A stretch of 64,000 bases of DNA from Rhizobium sp. BK251 (GCF_004345245.1 NZ_SLUQ01000006.1:124001-188000); one strand, 5' to 3'. Shown: positions 17,828 through 27,533, counted from the stretch's first letter. The notes: a model not told the origin generated them from the sequence alone. Program-made: numbers and translations.

Positions 17828-19423
17828 CTAGCGGTTGTCCGCAAGGATCATCTCCGCCGCCTTCTCTGCGATCATGATGGTCGGCGAGTTCGTGTTGCCA
17901 GAGGTAATCGCGGGCATGACCGATGCGTCGGCAATCCGGAGCTTGCCGAGCGCCCGAAGGCGCAGGCGCGGATCGACGACGCTCTCGCGATCCCCGCCCA
18001 TGCGGCAGGTGCCCACCGGATGGAAGATCGTCGTGCCAATGTCACCCGCTGCCCGCTCCAGTTCGGCCTCCGTCTGGTAGGACGGGCCGGGCTTGTATTC
18101 CTCCGGACGGAACCGGGTAAAGGACGGCTGGGCGACGATCCTGCGCGTCAGCCGGATCGATCGCACGGCGATTTCCCGGTCGTTCGCGGTGGAAAGGTAT
18201 TTCGGGCTGATCACAGGCTGTGCCGCAAAATCCGGGCTGCCGATATGCACCGAGCCACGGCTTTCCGGCCTGAGATTGCAGACGCTCGCGGTGATCGCCG
18301 GGAAAGCGTGCACTGGATCGCCGAACTTGTCGAGGGAGACGGGTTGGACGTGATATTGCAGGTCGGGTGTCTCCTTGTCCGGTCCGGAGCGGGTGAAGAT
18401 GCCGAGCTGGCTCGGCGCCATCGCCATCGGGCCGGAGCGGCGGACGAGATATTCCAGCCCGATGGCCGCCTTGCCGAGAAGCTTCGTCGCCTTCTCGTTC
18501 AGCGTCGGCACGCCGCTCACCTTGTAGACGAGGCGCAGTTGCAAATGATCCTGCAGGTTCTCGCCGACGCCCTTCACTTCGGTAAGGAGGTGGATCCCCG
18601 CCTTCTGCAGAACCTCGCCACGACCGATGCCGGATAGCTCGAGGATCTGCGGCGAGCCGATGGAGCCCGCGGAAAGCACAGTCTCCTTGGTCGCATAGGC
18701 CTTCTTCGTAGTGCCCCCGTGCTGAAACTCGGCGCCGATGACATTGCCCTCCGCGACGAGCAGCCGGCGGACCTGAGCCTTGGTGAGCACGACGAGATTG
18801 CCGCGCTCGATCGCCGGGCGCAAGAAGGCTTTGGCCGTGTTCCAGCGAATGCCGGAGCGTTGATTGACGTCGAAATAGGCTGAGCCCTCGTTGTCGCCGC
18901 GATTGAAATCCTCGGTCTCCGGAATGCCGGCCTCGCGCGCGGCATCGCGGAAGGCGTCGAGCACGTCCCAGCGCACCCGCATCTTCTCGACGCGCCATTC
19001 GCCGCCGGCGCCGTGCATATCGTCGGCACCCCTGTAGTTGTCCTCGGACCTGCGGAAGAAGGGCAGCACGTCGTCCCAGTTCCAGCCGGTACATCCCATC
19101 TGCCGCCACAGGTCATAGTCGCGCGCCTGTCCGCGCATGTAGATCATGCCGTTGATCGAGGAACAGCCGCCGAGCACCTTGCCGCGCGGATAACCGAGCG
19201 AGCGCCCGTTCAGCCCTTCCTCCGGCGCCGTCGTGAAGCACCAGTCGGTGCGCGGATTGTTGATGCAGTAGAGATAGCCGACCGGAATATGGATCCAGTG
19301 GTAGTTGTCGCGACCCCCGGCTTCGAGCAGGAGGACGCGGTTGTTGCGGTCTTCAGAAAGCCGATTGGCGAGCACGCAACCGGCGCTGCCGGCGCCGATG
19401 ACGATATAGTCGAAGCGATCCAT
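17828..19423 (-). CDS. GMC-family FAD oxidoreductase (alcohol/choline dehydrogenase-like)
   Basis: 531 aa. The N-terminal ADP-binding motif is YIVIGAGSAGCVLANRLSED. The GMC signature 1 is YPRGKVLGGCSSINGMIYMRG (residues about 79-98) and signature 2 is SAGSIGSPQILELSGIG. The C-terminus has the catalytic His in GTTIFHPVGTCRMGGD and Asn in TSGNTNSPTIMIAEKA. It is related to BetA choline dehydrogenase and to membrane alcohol dehydrogenases, but I see nothing choline-specific. It lies 64 bp after livM and 46 bp before the beta-hydroxyacid dehydrogenase, so the operon pairs uptake with two oxidation steps. Confidence 0.88.
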   Translation of the reverse strand: MDRFDYIVIGAGSAGCVLANRLSEDRNNRVLLLEAGGRDNYHWIHIPVGYLYCINNPRTDWCFTTAPEEGLNGRSLGYPRGKVLGGCSSINGMIYMRGQARDYDLWRQMGCTGWNWDDVLPFFRRSEDNYRGADDMHGAGGEWRVEKMRVRWDVLDAFRDAAREAGIPETEDFNRGDNEGSAYFDVNQRSGIRWNTAKAFLRPAIERGNLVVLTKAQVRRLLVAEGNVIGAEFQHGGTTKKAYATKETVLSAGSIGSPQILELSGIGRGEVLQKAGIHLLTEVKGVGENLQDHLQLRLVYKVSGVPTLNEKATKLLGKAAIGLEYLVRRSGPMAMAPSQLGIFTRSGPDKETPDLQYHVQPVSLDKFGDPVHAFPAITASVCNLRPESRGSVHIGSPDFAAQPVISPKYLSTANDREIAVRSIRLTRRIVAQPSFTRFRPEEYKPGPSYQTEAELERAAGDIGTTIFHPVGTCRMGGDRESVVDPRLRLRALGKLRIADASVMPAITSGNTNSPTIMIAEKAAEMILADNR

Positions 19424-19487
19424 GCCCTATGCGACTCCCAGGCGCCGTCCATCCCCATCTGCCGCAGCCCTGCGGCGGAGAGAACGG

Positions 19488-20477
19488 CTAACGGCGATAT
19501 TCGAAACCGAGCTTCCGTCCCAGCCGCGAGGCATAGAACTCGCCCACGATGCCGCGCCGGAAGATCAGCACGCAGACCATGAAGACGACGCCCGTGATGA
19601 TGGTGACCGGGAACTCCGACGTCGCCAGGTAGTTCTGCAGCACGACGACGAGACCGGCGCCGAAGATCGGGCCGATCAGCGTGCCGATGCCGCCGAGCAG
19701 CGTCATCAGGATGACCTCGCCCGACATCTGCCAGGCGACGTCGGTCAGTGTCGCGAACTGGAAGACCAGCGACTTCACCGCGCCCGCAAGACCAGCGAGC
19801 GCGGCCGACATCACGAAGGCGCCGAGCTTGTAGCGCGCCACGGAATAGCCGAGCGAAATGGCCCGCTGTTCATTCTCGCGGATCGATTTCAGGATCATGC
19901 CGAAGGGTGAATTGATGAACCGCCAGATGATCGCGATGCCGATGATGAAAACCGCCAGCACGAAATAATACATGCCGGTCGAGCTGTTGAGATCGATGAA
20001 GCCGAAGAGATGACCGCGCGGCACCGACTGGATGCCGTCCTCGCCTTCCGTGAAGCTCGCCTGCAGGCAGAAGAAGAAGAACATCTGCGAGAGCGCCAGC
20101 GTGATCATCGCGAAATAGATGCCCTGCCGGCGAATGGCAAAGAAGCCCATGACGAGGCCGAGGAAGGCCGCACCCGCGACGCCGACGAGAATGCCGAGCT
20201 CCGGCGGAAGGCCCCAGGCCTTCACCGTGTAGGCCGTGAAATAGGCAGCACCGCCGAAGAAGGTCGCATGGCCGAAGGAGAGCAGCCCGGTATAGCCGAG
20301 CAGCAGGTTGAAGGCGCAGGCGAAGAGCGCGAAGCACAGCAGCTTCATCAGGAAGATCGGGTAGAAGAAGAACGGTGCGAGCAGCAGGAGCAGCAGCCCG
20401 ATGACGAGGAAACCCGCCTGGACGGAAAAGGCGGTGCGGCTTTTCTCGGTGCGGATCGTTTCGGTTATGTCTGCCAT
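19488..20477 (-). CDS. Branched-chain amino acid-type ABC transporter permease (LivM)
   Basis: 329 aa inner-membrane protein with about nine hydrophobic segments. The hallmark of the LivM family is NLLLGYTGLLSFGHATFFGGAAYFTAYTV (residues about 57-85). Repeated stretches GIYFAMITLALSQMFFF and RENEQRAISLGYSVARYKLGAFV carry the loop that contacts the ATPases. It follows livH with a 1-bp gap. Together with LivH it forms the channel for a substrate that is probably not a branched-chain amino acid, given the oxidoreductase genes in the operon. Confidence 0.92.
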   Translation of the reverse strand: MADITETIRTEKSRTAFSVQAGFLVIGLLLLLLAPFFFYPIFLMKLLCFALFACAFNLLLGYTGLLSFGHATFFGGAAYFTAYTVKAWGLPPELGILVGVAGAAFLGLVMGFFAIRRQGIYFAMITLALSQMFFFFCLQASFTEGEDGIQSVPRGHLFGFIDLNSSTGMYYFVLAVFIIGIAIIWRFINSPFGMILKSIRENEQRAISLGYSVARYKLGAFVMSAALAGLAGAVKSLVFQFATLTDVAWQMSGEVILMTLLGGIGTLIGPIFGAGLVVVLQNYLATSEFPVTIITGVVFMVCVLIFRRGIVGEFYASRLGRKLGFEYRR

Positions 20478-20478
20478 G

Positions 20479-21366
20479 TCACGCGTCCCGGCCGAAGAGG
20501 CCCGCGGGCCTGATGAGAAGCACGATCGCCATGATGACGAAGATCACCGTGTTCGATGCTTCGGGATAGAAGACCTTGGTGAGCCCTTCGGCCACGCCGA
20601 GCATATAGCCGGTGACGATGGCACCCATGATCGAGCCCATGCCGCCGACGACGACCACCGCGAAGACGACGATAATCATGTTCGAGCCCATCAGCGGCGA
20701 GACCTGATAGATCGGCGCAGCCAGCACGCCGGCAAAGGCCGCAAGGCCGGCGCCCAGCGCGTAGGTGAAGGTGAGCAGCACCGGCACGTTGACGCCGAAG
20801 GCCTGCACGAGCACCGTGTTCTCCGTCGCGGCACGAAGATAAGCGCCGAGCTTGGTCTTCTCGATCAAGAGCCACGTGCCGACGCAGACGACGAGCGAGA
20901 CGACCACGACCCAGCCACGGTAGATCGGAAGGAACATGAAGCCGAGATTGGCGCCCCCTGCCAGCGCCGCGGGTGTCGCGTAGGGCTGGCCGGACGAGCC
21001 GTAGAGATAGCGGAAGGTGCCTTCCACCGCGAGCGCGAGCCCGAAGGTGAAAAGCAGGCCGTAGAGCGGATCGAGGTCGTACAGCCGGCGCAGGAACAGC
21101 CGCTCGATGATGGCGCCGGCGAGCCCGACGATGATCGGCGCGAGAATCAGCGCCGGCCAGTAGCCGATACCGAGATAGGACAGCAGCAGATAGGCGACGA
21201 AGGCGCCGAGCATATATTGCGCGCCGTGGGCGAAGTTGATGACCCGGAGCAGGCCGAAGATGATCGCAAGGCCGAGGCTCAGCAGCGCGTAGAAGGAGCC
21301 GTTGATCAGTCCGATCAGCAGTTGCCCGAGGAGCGCCTGCAGTGGTATGCCGAAAATCATGGTCAT
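20479..21366 (-). CDS. Branched-chain amino acid-type ABC transporter permease (LivH)
   Basis: 295 aa, multi-spanning. It shows the LivH pattern LLIGLINGSFYALLSLGLAIIFGLLRVINFAHGAQYMLGAFVAY near the N-terminus. The cytoplasmic loop LGAYLRAATENTVLVQAFGVNVPVL is the ATPase contact. The ATG at 21366 lies 4 bp after the livF stop, and the stop is 1 bp before livM, so the genes are translated together. Confidence 0.92.
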   Translation of the reverse strand: MTMIFGIPLQALLGQLLIGLINGSFYALLSLGLAIIFGLLRVINFAHGAQYMLGAFVAYLLLSYLGIGYWPALILAPIIVGLAGAIIERLFLRRLYDLDPLYGLLFTFGLALAVEGTFRYLYGSSGQPYATPAALAGGANLGFMFLPIYRGWVVVVSLVVCVGTWLLIEKTKLGAYLRAATENTVLVQAFGVNVPVLLTFTYALGAGLAAFAGVLAAPIYQVSPLMGSNMIIVVFAVVVVGGMGSIMGAIVTGYMLGVAEGLTKVFYPEASNTVIFVIMAIVLLIRPAGLFGRDA

Positions 21367-21370
21367 GGCG

Positions 21371-22072
21371 TCATACCCCCAGAACCTTGTGCAGCATGCC
21401 CATCCGGTCAGGCAGTTCTCCCACCGGAAACTCGGCCACCATCTGCCCATGATCCATCAGATAGAAGCGGTCCGCAATGCGGCTCGCAAACCGGAAGTTC
21501 TGCTCGACGAGCAGGATGGTCATGCCGCGCTCCTTGAGCTTCCTCAAGACCTCGCCGATGCGCTGAACGATGACCGGCGCGAGCCCCTCGGTGGGTTCGT
21601 CGAGGAGAAGCATCCGGACGCCGGTGCGCAGGATGCGGGCGATTGCGAGCATCTGCTGCTCGCCGCCGGAAAGCTTGGTGCCGGGGCTGTTGCGCCGCTC
21701 GAGGAGATTGGGAAAGAGCTCGTAGATCTCGTCCACCGTCATGCCACCGTCAGCCACAACAGGCGGAAGCATCAGGTTTTCCTGCACGGTCAGCGTCGAG
21801 AAAATACCGCGCTCCTCCGGCACGAAGCCGATACCCCGGTGCGCCGTCTTGTGCAGCGGCACATGCATCATGTCGGCGCCGTTGAAGCTGATCGTGCCCT
21901 TGCGGGCGCGCACGATGCCGACGATCGTCCTCAGCGTCGTCGTCTTGCCGACGCCATTGCGGCCGAGGATAGTAATCGTTTCCCCTTCGCCGACGCGCAT
22001 GTCGACGCCGTGCAGGATATGGCTTTCGCCGTACCAGGCGTTGAGGCCCCGGACCTCCAGAAGCGTGTTCAT
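21371..22072 (-). CDS. ABC transporter ATP-binding protein (LivF type)
   Basis: 233 aa. Walker A GRNGVGKTT near residue 38, signature LSGGEQQMLAIARIL near 137, and Walker B RMLLLDEPTEGLAP. The length and the phrase LFPNLLERRNSPGTKLSGGEQQ are typical of LivF. Its ATG lies directly after the livG stop (1-bp gap) and its stop is 4 bp before livH. Confidence 0.93.
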   Translation of the reverse strand: MNTLLEVRGLNAWYGESHILHGVDMRVGEGETITILGRNGVGKTTTLRTIVGIVRARKGTISFNGADMMHVPLHKTAHRGIGFVPEERGIFSTLTVQENLMLPPVVADGGMTVDEIYELFPNLLERRNSPGTKLSGGEQQMLAIARILRTGVRMLLLDEPTEGLAPVIVQRIGEVLRKLKERGMTILLVEQNFRFASRIADRFYLMDHGQMVAEFPVGELPDRMGMLHKVLGV

Positions 22073-22073
22073 C

Positions 22074-22856
22074 TCAGGCCTCCTCCGAGCCCATGTAGGC
22101 CTGGCGCACGCGCGGGTCCTGGCTGACGGTCGCATAGTCACCCTCGGCAAGGATCTCGCCGCGCTGAAGGACAGTGACGTGATGGCAGATATTGGCAACC
22201 ACCGAGAGATTGTGCTCGACCATCAGCACGGCGCGGTCGCGCGCCACGTTGCGGATGATCTCGGAAACGACGCTCACATCCTCCTGGCCCATGCCGGCCA
22301 TCGGCTCGTCGAGCAGCAGCACCTTGGGGTCGAGCGCGAGCGTCGTGGCGATCTCCAGGCCGCGCTTGCGACCATAGGAAAGGTCGGCGGCGAAGGCGTC
22401 GCGCTCCTTGATAAGCCCCACTGCGGCAAGAAGCTGCTCGGCACGTTCATTGAGGCCGTCGAGCGCGGAAAGCGGCCGCCAGAACTGGTGCGCGAGATTG
22501 TTTGGGCGCTGCAGCGCCACGCGGATATTGTCGAGAACGGAAAGGTGCGGAAAGACCGCCGAGATCTGGAACGAGCGCACGAGACCCATGCGCGCCACCT
22601 TGTCCGGCGCTGTCTTGGTGATGTCGGTGCCGAGCAGCTCAATCGTTCCGTGCGTCGGCTGCAGGAATTTGGTCAACAGGTTGAAGACCGTCGTCTTGCC
22701 GGCGCCGTTCGGCCCGATCAGCGCATGGACGCTCGCGTGGTGCACGTCGAGATCCACGTTCTTCACGGCGGTGAAGTTGCCGAAGTCGCGGCGCAGACCG
22801 CGGGCGGATAGCACCACCCGCGGTCTGCCTGCAGTCGCTGTCGCAGAGACCGCCAT
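22074..22856 (-). CDS. ABC transporter ATP-binding protein (LivG type)
   Basis: 260 aa. Walker A GPNGAGKTTVFNLLTKF, a LivG-like insertion before the signature, an atypical signature LSYGRKRGLEIATTLAL (YGRKR in place of GGQQR, normal in this subfamily), and Walker B VLLLDEPMAGM. The ATG at 22856 lies 5 bp after the binding-protein stop. It energises the LivH/LivM channel with LivF. Confidence 0.92.
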   Translation of the reverse strand: MAVSATATAGRPRVVLSARGLRRDFGNFTAVKNVDLDVHHASVHALIGPNGAGKTTVFNLLTKFLQPTHGTIELLGTDITKTAPDKVARMGLVRSFQISAVFPHLSVLDNIRVALQRPNNLAHQFWRPLSALDGLNERAEQLLAAVGLIKERDAFAADLSYGRKRGLEIATTLALDPKVLLLDEPMAGMGQEDVSVVSEIIRNVARDRAVLMVEHNLSVVANICHHVTVLQRGEILAEGDYATVSQDPRVRQAYMGSEEA

Positions 22857-22861
22857 CGTCC

Positions 22862-24067
22862 CTACTTCACCAGATCGCAGCCGCTCTTGGCCGGATCGAT
22901 ATAGGCTTCCTTGCCGGGGATGGTGGCGAGCACGTTGAAGTAGTCCCACGGCTCCTTGCTTTCCTCAGGCTTCTTGACCTGCAGCAGGTACATGTCGTGG
23001 ATCATCCGGCCATTGGGGCCAACCGTGCCGCCGCGTCCGAACACGTCATCGACCGGCATTCCATGCAGCTCCTTGGCGACCGCGTCTGCATCGTCGGTGC
23101 CCGCCTTCTGGATGGCCTTCAGATACTGCAGCACGGCGGAATAGGTACCGGCATGGATCATGTTCGGCATCTTGCCGGTGCGGTCGAAGAACTTCTTGGC
23201 GAAGGCGCGGCTTTCGTCGTCGCGGTTCCAGTAGTACCCTTCAGTCAGCGTCAGGCCCTGCGCGGCTTCAAGCCCGAGGCCATGCACTTCGGCAAGCGTG
23301 AAGAGCAGAGCCGCCAGATGCTGGCCGCCCTCGGTGATGCCGAATTCAGAGGCCTGCTTTATGGCGTTGGCGGTATCGAGGCCGGCATTGGCAAGGCCGA
23401 TCACCTTGGCGCCGGAGGACTGTGCCTGCAGCAGGAAGGACGAGAAGTCCTGGCTGGACAACGGATGGCGGACGGAACCGACAACCGTGCCGCCGGCGGC
23501 CTTGACATAGTCGCTCGTCTGCTGTTCCAGCGAATAGCCGAAGGCATAATCGGCGGTGAGGAAGAACCAGCTGTCGCCGCCTTCCTTGACGAGGGCGCCG
23601 CCGGTGCCGACGGCAAGCGCATGGGTGTCATAGGCCCAGTGGAAGCCGTAGGGCGAGCAGGCCTTGCCGGTCAGGTCCGTCGTCGCCGCACCGGTGACGA
23701 TGTCGATCTTCTTCTTTTCCTTTGCAATCGCCTGTACTGCGAGCGCCACTGACGACGTCGTCAGCTCCATGATGGCATCCACCTGTTCGGTGTCGTACCA
23801 CTGGCGAGCGATGTTGGAAGCGATATCGGGCTTGTTCTGGTGGTCGGCGTCGACAATCTCGACCGGAACATCGAGGACCTTGCCGCCGAAATCCTCGACA
23901 GCCATCTTTGCCGCCTCGACGGAAGACTTGCCGCCGAAATCGGCATAGACGCCCGACTGGTCGTTCAGGATGCCAATCTTGACCTTGCCGTCGGATGCGC
24001 CGGCGGCCATCGCCGCCGTGCTGCTGGCCAGCAGGACCGCGAGCGACGCAATAAGATTCTTTCGCAT
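22862..24067 (-). CDS. Periplasmic binding protein, Leu/Ile/Val-type (LivK family)
   Basis: 401 aa. A signal peptide MRKNLIASLAVLLASSTAAMAAG is followed by a type I periplasmic-binding fold beginning KVKIGILNDQSGVYADFGGKSSVEAAKMAVEDFGG. The ribosome site is GGGAGGAG. It is the first gene of the seven-gene operon and faces the LysR regulator across a 311-bp gap. Proteins of this subgroup bind diverse ligands including amides, aromatic acids and short-chain compounds; the true ligand is unknown. Confidence 0.92.
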   Translation of the reverse strand: MRKNLIASLAVLLASSTAAMAAGASDGKVKIGILNDQSGVYADFGGKSSVEAAKMAVEDFGGKVLDVPVEIVDADHQNKPDIASNIARQWYDTEQVDAIMELTTSSVALAVQAIAKEKKKIDIVTGAATTDLTGKACSPYGFHWAYDTHALAVGTGGALVKEGGDSWFFLTADYAFGYSLEQQTSDYVKAAGGTVVGSVRHPLSSQDFSSFLLQAQSSGAKVIGLANAGLDTANAIKQASEFGITEGGQHLAALLFTLAEVHGLGLEAAQGLTLTEGYYWNRDDESRAFAKKFFDRTGKMPNMIHAGTYSAVLQYLKAIQKAGTDDADAVAKELHGMPVDDVFGRGGTVGPNGRMIHDMYLLQVKKPEESKEPWDYFNVLATIPGKEAYIDPAKSGCDLVK

Positions 24068-24378
24068 ATTTCTCCTCCCAGAGATTTCGAAAAAATGTGA
24101 GTCTGTTCAAAATTGGTGAGCCGCCCTCCTCAAGGCAGCCAACGTCGCGGTTACGATCATGGAATTCCGGCCGGGGTGCAAGGGCTGTTTACAATCAATT
24201 GCAAACAGTATCTGTTCATTTATGCACAGAAGTCGGTGTCCGCCCGCCTCCTGTGGCCACAAAACGCAAGCGTCAGGGGACCTTGGCACACGACGCGGCG
24301 TGAAACACGATTCTGCGCAAACAGGGCGGCATTAGACGAAAGACCAATCACGCAACGGCAGGCATTTCGGGAAGAACA
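24068..24378. promoter_or_regulatory. Divergent livK/LysR promoter region
   Basis: 311 bp with no gene. At its centre, 24185-24208, is a 24-bp imperfect palindrome with halves CTGTTTACAATC and AATTGCAAACAG (10 of 12 symmetric pairs), containing the T-N11-A spacing typical of LysR-type operators. It lies 118 bp from livK and 171 bp from the LysR start codon and is the obvious candidate binding site. Confidence 0.65.
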
Positions 24379-25344
24379 ATGAACAATACCCCGCATTTCA
24401 CCTGGGACGACCTGCAATTCTTCCTTGCGGTGGCGCGAACGGGGCAACTTTCCACCGCCGCGCGCCAATTGCGCACGAGCCATGCCACCGTCTCACGCCG
24501 CATCGACCGGCTCGAATTCGCGCTGAAGGTCAAGCTGTTCGAGCGCAATCCGCGCGGCTACGTGCTGACGGCCATGGGAAACCGCTTCATCGACACCGCC
24601 GAGAAGATGGAGAGCGAGGCCGAGCGGCTCCGCTCCGATCTCGTCGCGGGGTCGACCCAGCAGCGTGGCGTCGTGCGTCTCAGCGCACCCGAAGGCTTCG
24701 CCAACTTCTTCTTCGCCAGCGTCCTGCCGGAATTCGGCGCCCGCCACCCGAACATCTCGCTGGAGCTGGTGACGATCCAGCAGATCATGTCGCTGTCGCG
24801 CAAGGAGGCGGACCTGGCCGTCGTGCTCGACGAACCGAAGGGCGGCCCCTATTTCTCGGAGAAGCTCACCGACTATCATCTGCAGGTCTATGGCTCACAG
24901 GATTATCTGGCGCGCACGCCACCCGTCACCTCGCGCGACGACCTGCCGAACCACGCCTTTATCGGCTACATCCAGGACATGATCTTCGCGCCGGGCCTCG
25001 ACTATCTCGGCGACATCCATCCGCGCATCCGCCCGCAGTTCCAGAGCTCCAGCATCTTCGCGCAGCTGACTGCGACCCGGAGCGGGCTCGGTCTTTGCGT
25101 GCTGCCCTATTTCTTCGCGAGCCACTATCCGGAGCTGCAGATCGTCTTGCCGGGAGACGTCAATCTCTGCCGCCACTACTGGATAACCTGCCATCGTGAC
25201 CTGAAACAGGTGCCGCGCGTGCGCGCCGTCATCGACTTCCTCGTGGAGGCGGTCGGCAGGAACGCGCATGCCTTTCTTGGAAATGTCCCGCCTTCAAGGC
25301 AGCCGGATCGCCGGGCAGCGGCGGCCCGGACGGCCAAAAGCTGA
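24379..25344 (+). CDS. LysR-family transcriptional regulator
   Basis: 321 aa. The N-terminal winged helix-turn-helix is LQFFLAVARTGQLSTAARQLRTSHATVSRRIDRLEFALKVKLFERNPRGYVLT (residues about 9-61). It is followed by a periplasmic-binding-like effector domain. It is divergent from the Liv-type/GMC operon and probably controls it and itself through the palindrome between them. Its 3' end is convergent with the P-type ATPase gene, with only 10 bp between stop codons. Confidence 0.9.
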   Translation: MNNTPHFTWDDLQFFLAVARTGQLSTAARQLRTSHATVSRRIDRLEFALKVKLFERNPRGYVLTAMGNRFIDTAEKMESEAERLRSDLVAGSTQQRGVVRLSAPEGFANFFFASVLPEFGARHPNISLELVTIQQIMSLSRKEADLAVVLDEPKGGPYFSEKLTDYHLQVYGSQDYLARTPPVTSRDDLPNHAFIGYIQDMIFAPGLDYLGDIHPRIRPQFQSSSIFAQLTATRSGLGLCVLPYFFASHYPELQIVLPGDVNLCRHYWITCHRDLKQVPRVRAVIDFLVEAVGRNAHAFLGNVPPSRQPDRRAAAARTAKS

Positions 25345-25354
25345 CAAGGACGCG

Positions 25355-27502
25355 CTACGCCCTCTCGGCGTCTTCCGGCTGGCGCAGGCGCAAAAGCCGC
25401 AACGCGTTGGCGGTGACTAGCACCGTCGCACCGGTGTCGGCGAGGATCGCCATCCAGAGCGTCGTCATGCCGAAGAGCGTCGTCAGGAGGAAGACGCCCT
25501 TCAGGCCGACCGCGATGGTGATGTTCTGCCAGATGTTGCCGAGCGTCGCGCGTGACAGCGAGACGAGCTTCGCGACATCGGTCACGCGGTTGCGCAGCAG
25601 TGCGGCCTCGGCGGTCTCCAGCGCAACGTCGGTGCCGCCACCCATTGCAACGCCGACGGAGGCAGCCGCAAGGGCGGGTGCATCGTTGATGCCGTCGCCA
25701 ACCATGGCGATCGGGCCGCGCTGCTTCAGCCGCGCGATCTCCTGCAGCTTTGCATCCGGCAGCAACTCCGCCTTGACGTCGAGCTGCAGTTGCCGGGCGA
25801 TCGCTTCGGCGGTCCGCGCGTTGTCGCCGGTCAGCATGACCGTTTCGATGCCGGCCGCCTTCAAGGCGCGAAGTCCGGCCGCGGCATCGGTCCGCGGCTC
25901 GTCGCGGAGCGCGATAAGGCCCTCAAGCACAGCGCCGGAGACAACTGTCACGACGGTCTTGCCTTCGGTTTCCAGCGCCGTGATGCGCGCCGCGACATCC
26001 TCGGCAAGCGGCGCCTGCTCCGCGGCAAAGCGCGGAGAGCCGACCGAGACGAAGGCGTTTTTGAGTCGCGCAGTGACAGCCTTGCCGGGCACGGCAGTCG
26101 CGCCGCCGAATGCCTTCGGGACGTCGAGATTGCGCGTCTTCGCCGCCTCGACGATCGCCGCACCGAGCGGATGCGTCGTGTTGCCCTCCACGGCGGCAGC
26201 TCTCGCCAGCACGTCCTCCTCGCTTCCGACGAGGGCGATGACATCCGTCACCTGGGGACGGCCGAGCGTCAGCGTGCCCGTCTTGTCGAAGGCGACGGTC
26301 CTGATCTTGCCAAGTGTTTCGAGGGCTGCGCCGCCCTTGATGAGCAGGCCATTGCGGGCACCGGTCGCGAGGCCCGAAGCGATTGCGGCGGGCGTCGAAA
26401 TGACGAGCGCACAGGGGCAGGCGATCAGGAGTGTCGCCAGGCCGCGATAAACCCAGGTCATCCAGTCGCCGCCGAAAGCGAGCGGCGGAACGAGGATGAC
26501 GAGAAGTGCCACCACCATGGCGCCGGGCGTGTACCAGCGGCTGAAATCATCGATCACGCGCGCCATTGGGGCCTTGGATTCCTGCGCTTCCTCGACCATG
26601 TGCACGATGCGGGAAATGGTGTTGTCGGCGGCAACGTGGCTGATCTCGACCCGCAGCTCGCCATTGGCATTGATGCTGCCGGCATAGACCGATGCGCCCG
26701 GCTGCTTGGCCACAGGAACCGACTCGCCGGTGACCGGCGCCTCGTTCACTTCCGAGGAACCGTCGATGACCGCGCCATCCGAGGGTATACGGTCGCCGGG
26801 CCGCACGACGACGATGTCGCCGATCGCAAGCTCCTCGACACTGACCTGTTCGACCGCCCCGTCCCTCTCGCGCAATGCGACGCGCGGGACGAGATCGACG
26901 AGCGCCTTGATGCCCTTGCGCGCCCTGTCGGCTGCAAGCGTTTCGAGAAGTTCGCCGATCGAGAAGAGGAAGACAACGACCGCGGCCTCCTCGGCCTGCC
27001 CGATGGCGATCGCGCCGATTGCGGCAACGCTCATCAGGGTCTCGACGCTGAAGGGAGAGCCTTCGAAGGCGCCAGCCACCGCCCGCCTTGCAAAAGGCAG
27101 AACGCTCAGTATCGCGGCAATGGAATAGGCCCAGCGCTCAGTTGCCGGAAAGAGGCTTGCGACGATGAAGGCGAGCACGAAAAGGCCGCCGGTCGCAAGC
27201 ACCAGCCGAACCTTCTCATCCTGCCACCAAGCGGACTTGTCGTCGGACTCCGGAGCGGCCCTGCGTTCGGCTGCCGCCGCAGCAGCACCCAGGGGCTTGT
27301 AGCCGAGCGCCCTGATCTTTTCCTCGATGGTGGTCTGCGAGGTCCGGTCCTCGTCCAGCTGCAGGGCGAGCGTGCCTGCCGTGTAGCTCACCGAGATCTC
27401 GCTCACGCCCGGCAATCGCTTCATCGCCGTTTCGATTTTCAGCGCGCAGGAGCCGCAATCCATGCCTTCGATCTTGAGTTTCAGGGGGCTCGCTGCCGCC
27501 AT
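25355..27502 (-). CDS. zntA: Zn/Cd/Pb-transporting P1B-2-type ATPase
   Basis: 715 aa. An N-terminal heavy-metal domain contains GMDCGSCALKIE. Transmembrane metal-site CPCALVIST, phosphorylation site DKTGTLT, the HP motif TTHPLG, and GDGINDAPALAAA follow in order. The last membrane helices contain LADTGATVLVTANALRL; the Asp there together with CPC marks the Zn/Cd/Pb subgroup rather than the copper subgroup. It exports the metal from the cytoplasm. An in-frame ATG at 27538 overlaps the predicted -10 box of the MerR-type promoter, so the start at 27502 is preferred. Confidence 0.93.
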   Translation of the reverse strand: MAAASPLKLKIEGMDCGSCALKIETAMKRLPGVSEISVSYTAGTLALQLDEDRTSQTTIEEKIRALGYKPLGAAAAAAERRAAPESDDKSAWWQDEKVRLVLATGGLFVLAFIVASLFPATERWAYSIAAILSVLPFARRAVAGAFEGSPFSVETLMSVAAIGAIAIGQAEEAAVVVFLFSIGELLETLAADRARKGIKALVDLVPRVALRERDGAVEQVSVEELAIGDIVVVRPGDRIPSDGAVIDGSSEVNEAPVTGESVPVAKQPGASVYAGSINANGELRVEISHVAADNTISRIVHMVEEAQESKAPMARVIDDFSRWYTPGAMVVALLVILVPPLAFGGDWMTWVYRGLATLLIACPCALVISTPAAIASGLATGARNGLLIKGGAALETLGKIRTVAFDKTGTLTLGRPQVTDVIALVGSEEDVLARAAAVEGNTTHPLGAAIVEAAKTRNLDVPKAFGGATAVPGKAVTARLKNAFVSVGSPRFAAEQAPLAEDVAARITALETEGKTVVTVVSGAVLEGLIALRDEPRTDAAAGLRALKAAGIETVMLTGDNARTAEAIARQLQLDVKAELLPDAKLQEIARLKQRGPIAMVGDGINDAPALAAASVGVAMGGGTDVALETAEAALLRNRVTDVAKLVSLSRATLGNIWQNITIAVGLKGVFLLTTLFGMTTLWMAILADTGATVLVTANALRLLRLRQPEDAERA

Positions 27503-27533
27503 GACGTCACCTCGATGTTTCGATCCGGCAATC

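Noticed and set aside
20401..21537. Open frame on the plus strand across livM and livH
   Set aside because: A shadow of two well-supported LivM/LivH permeases, with a highly charged sequence and no domain.
16894..24067. Reading the Liv-type operon as branched-chain amino acid uptake
   Set aside because: Names of the LivKGFHM family do not fix the substrate, and the cotranscribed GMC and hydroxyacid dehydrogenases argue against it.
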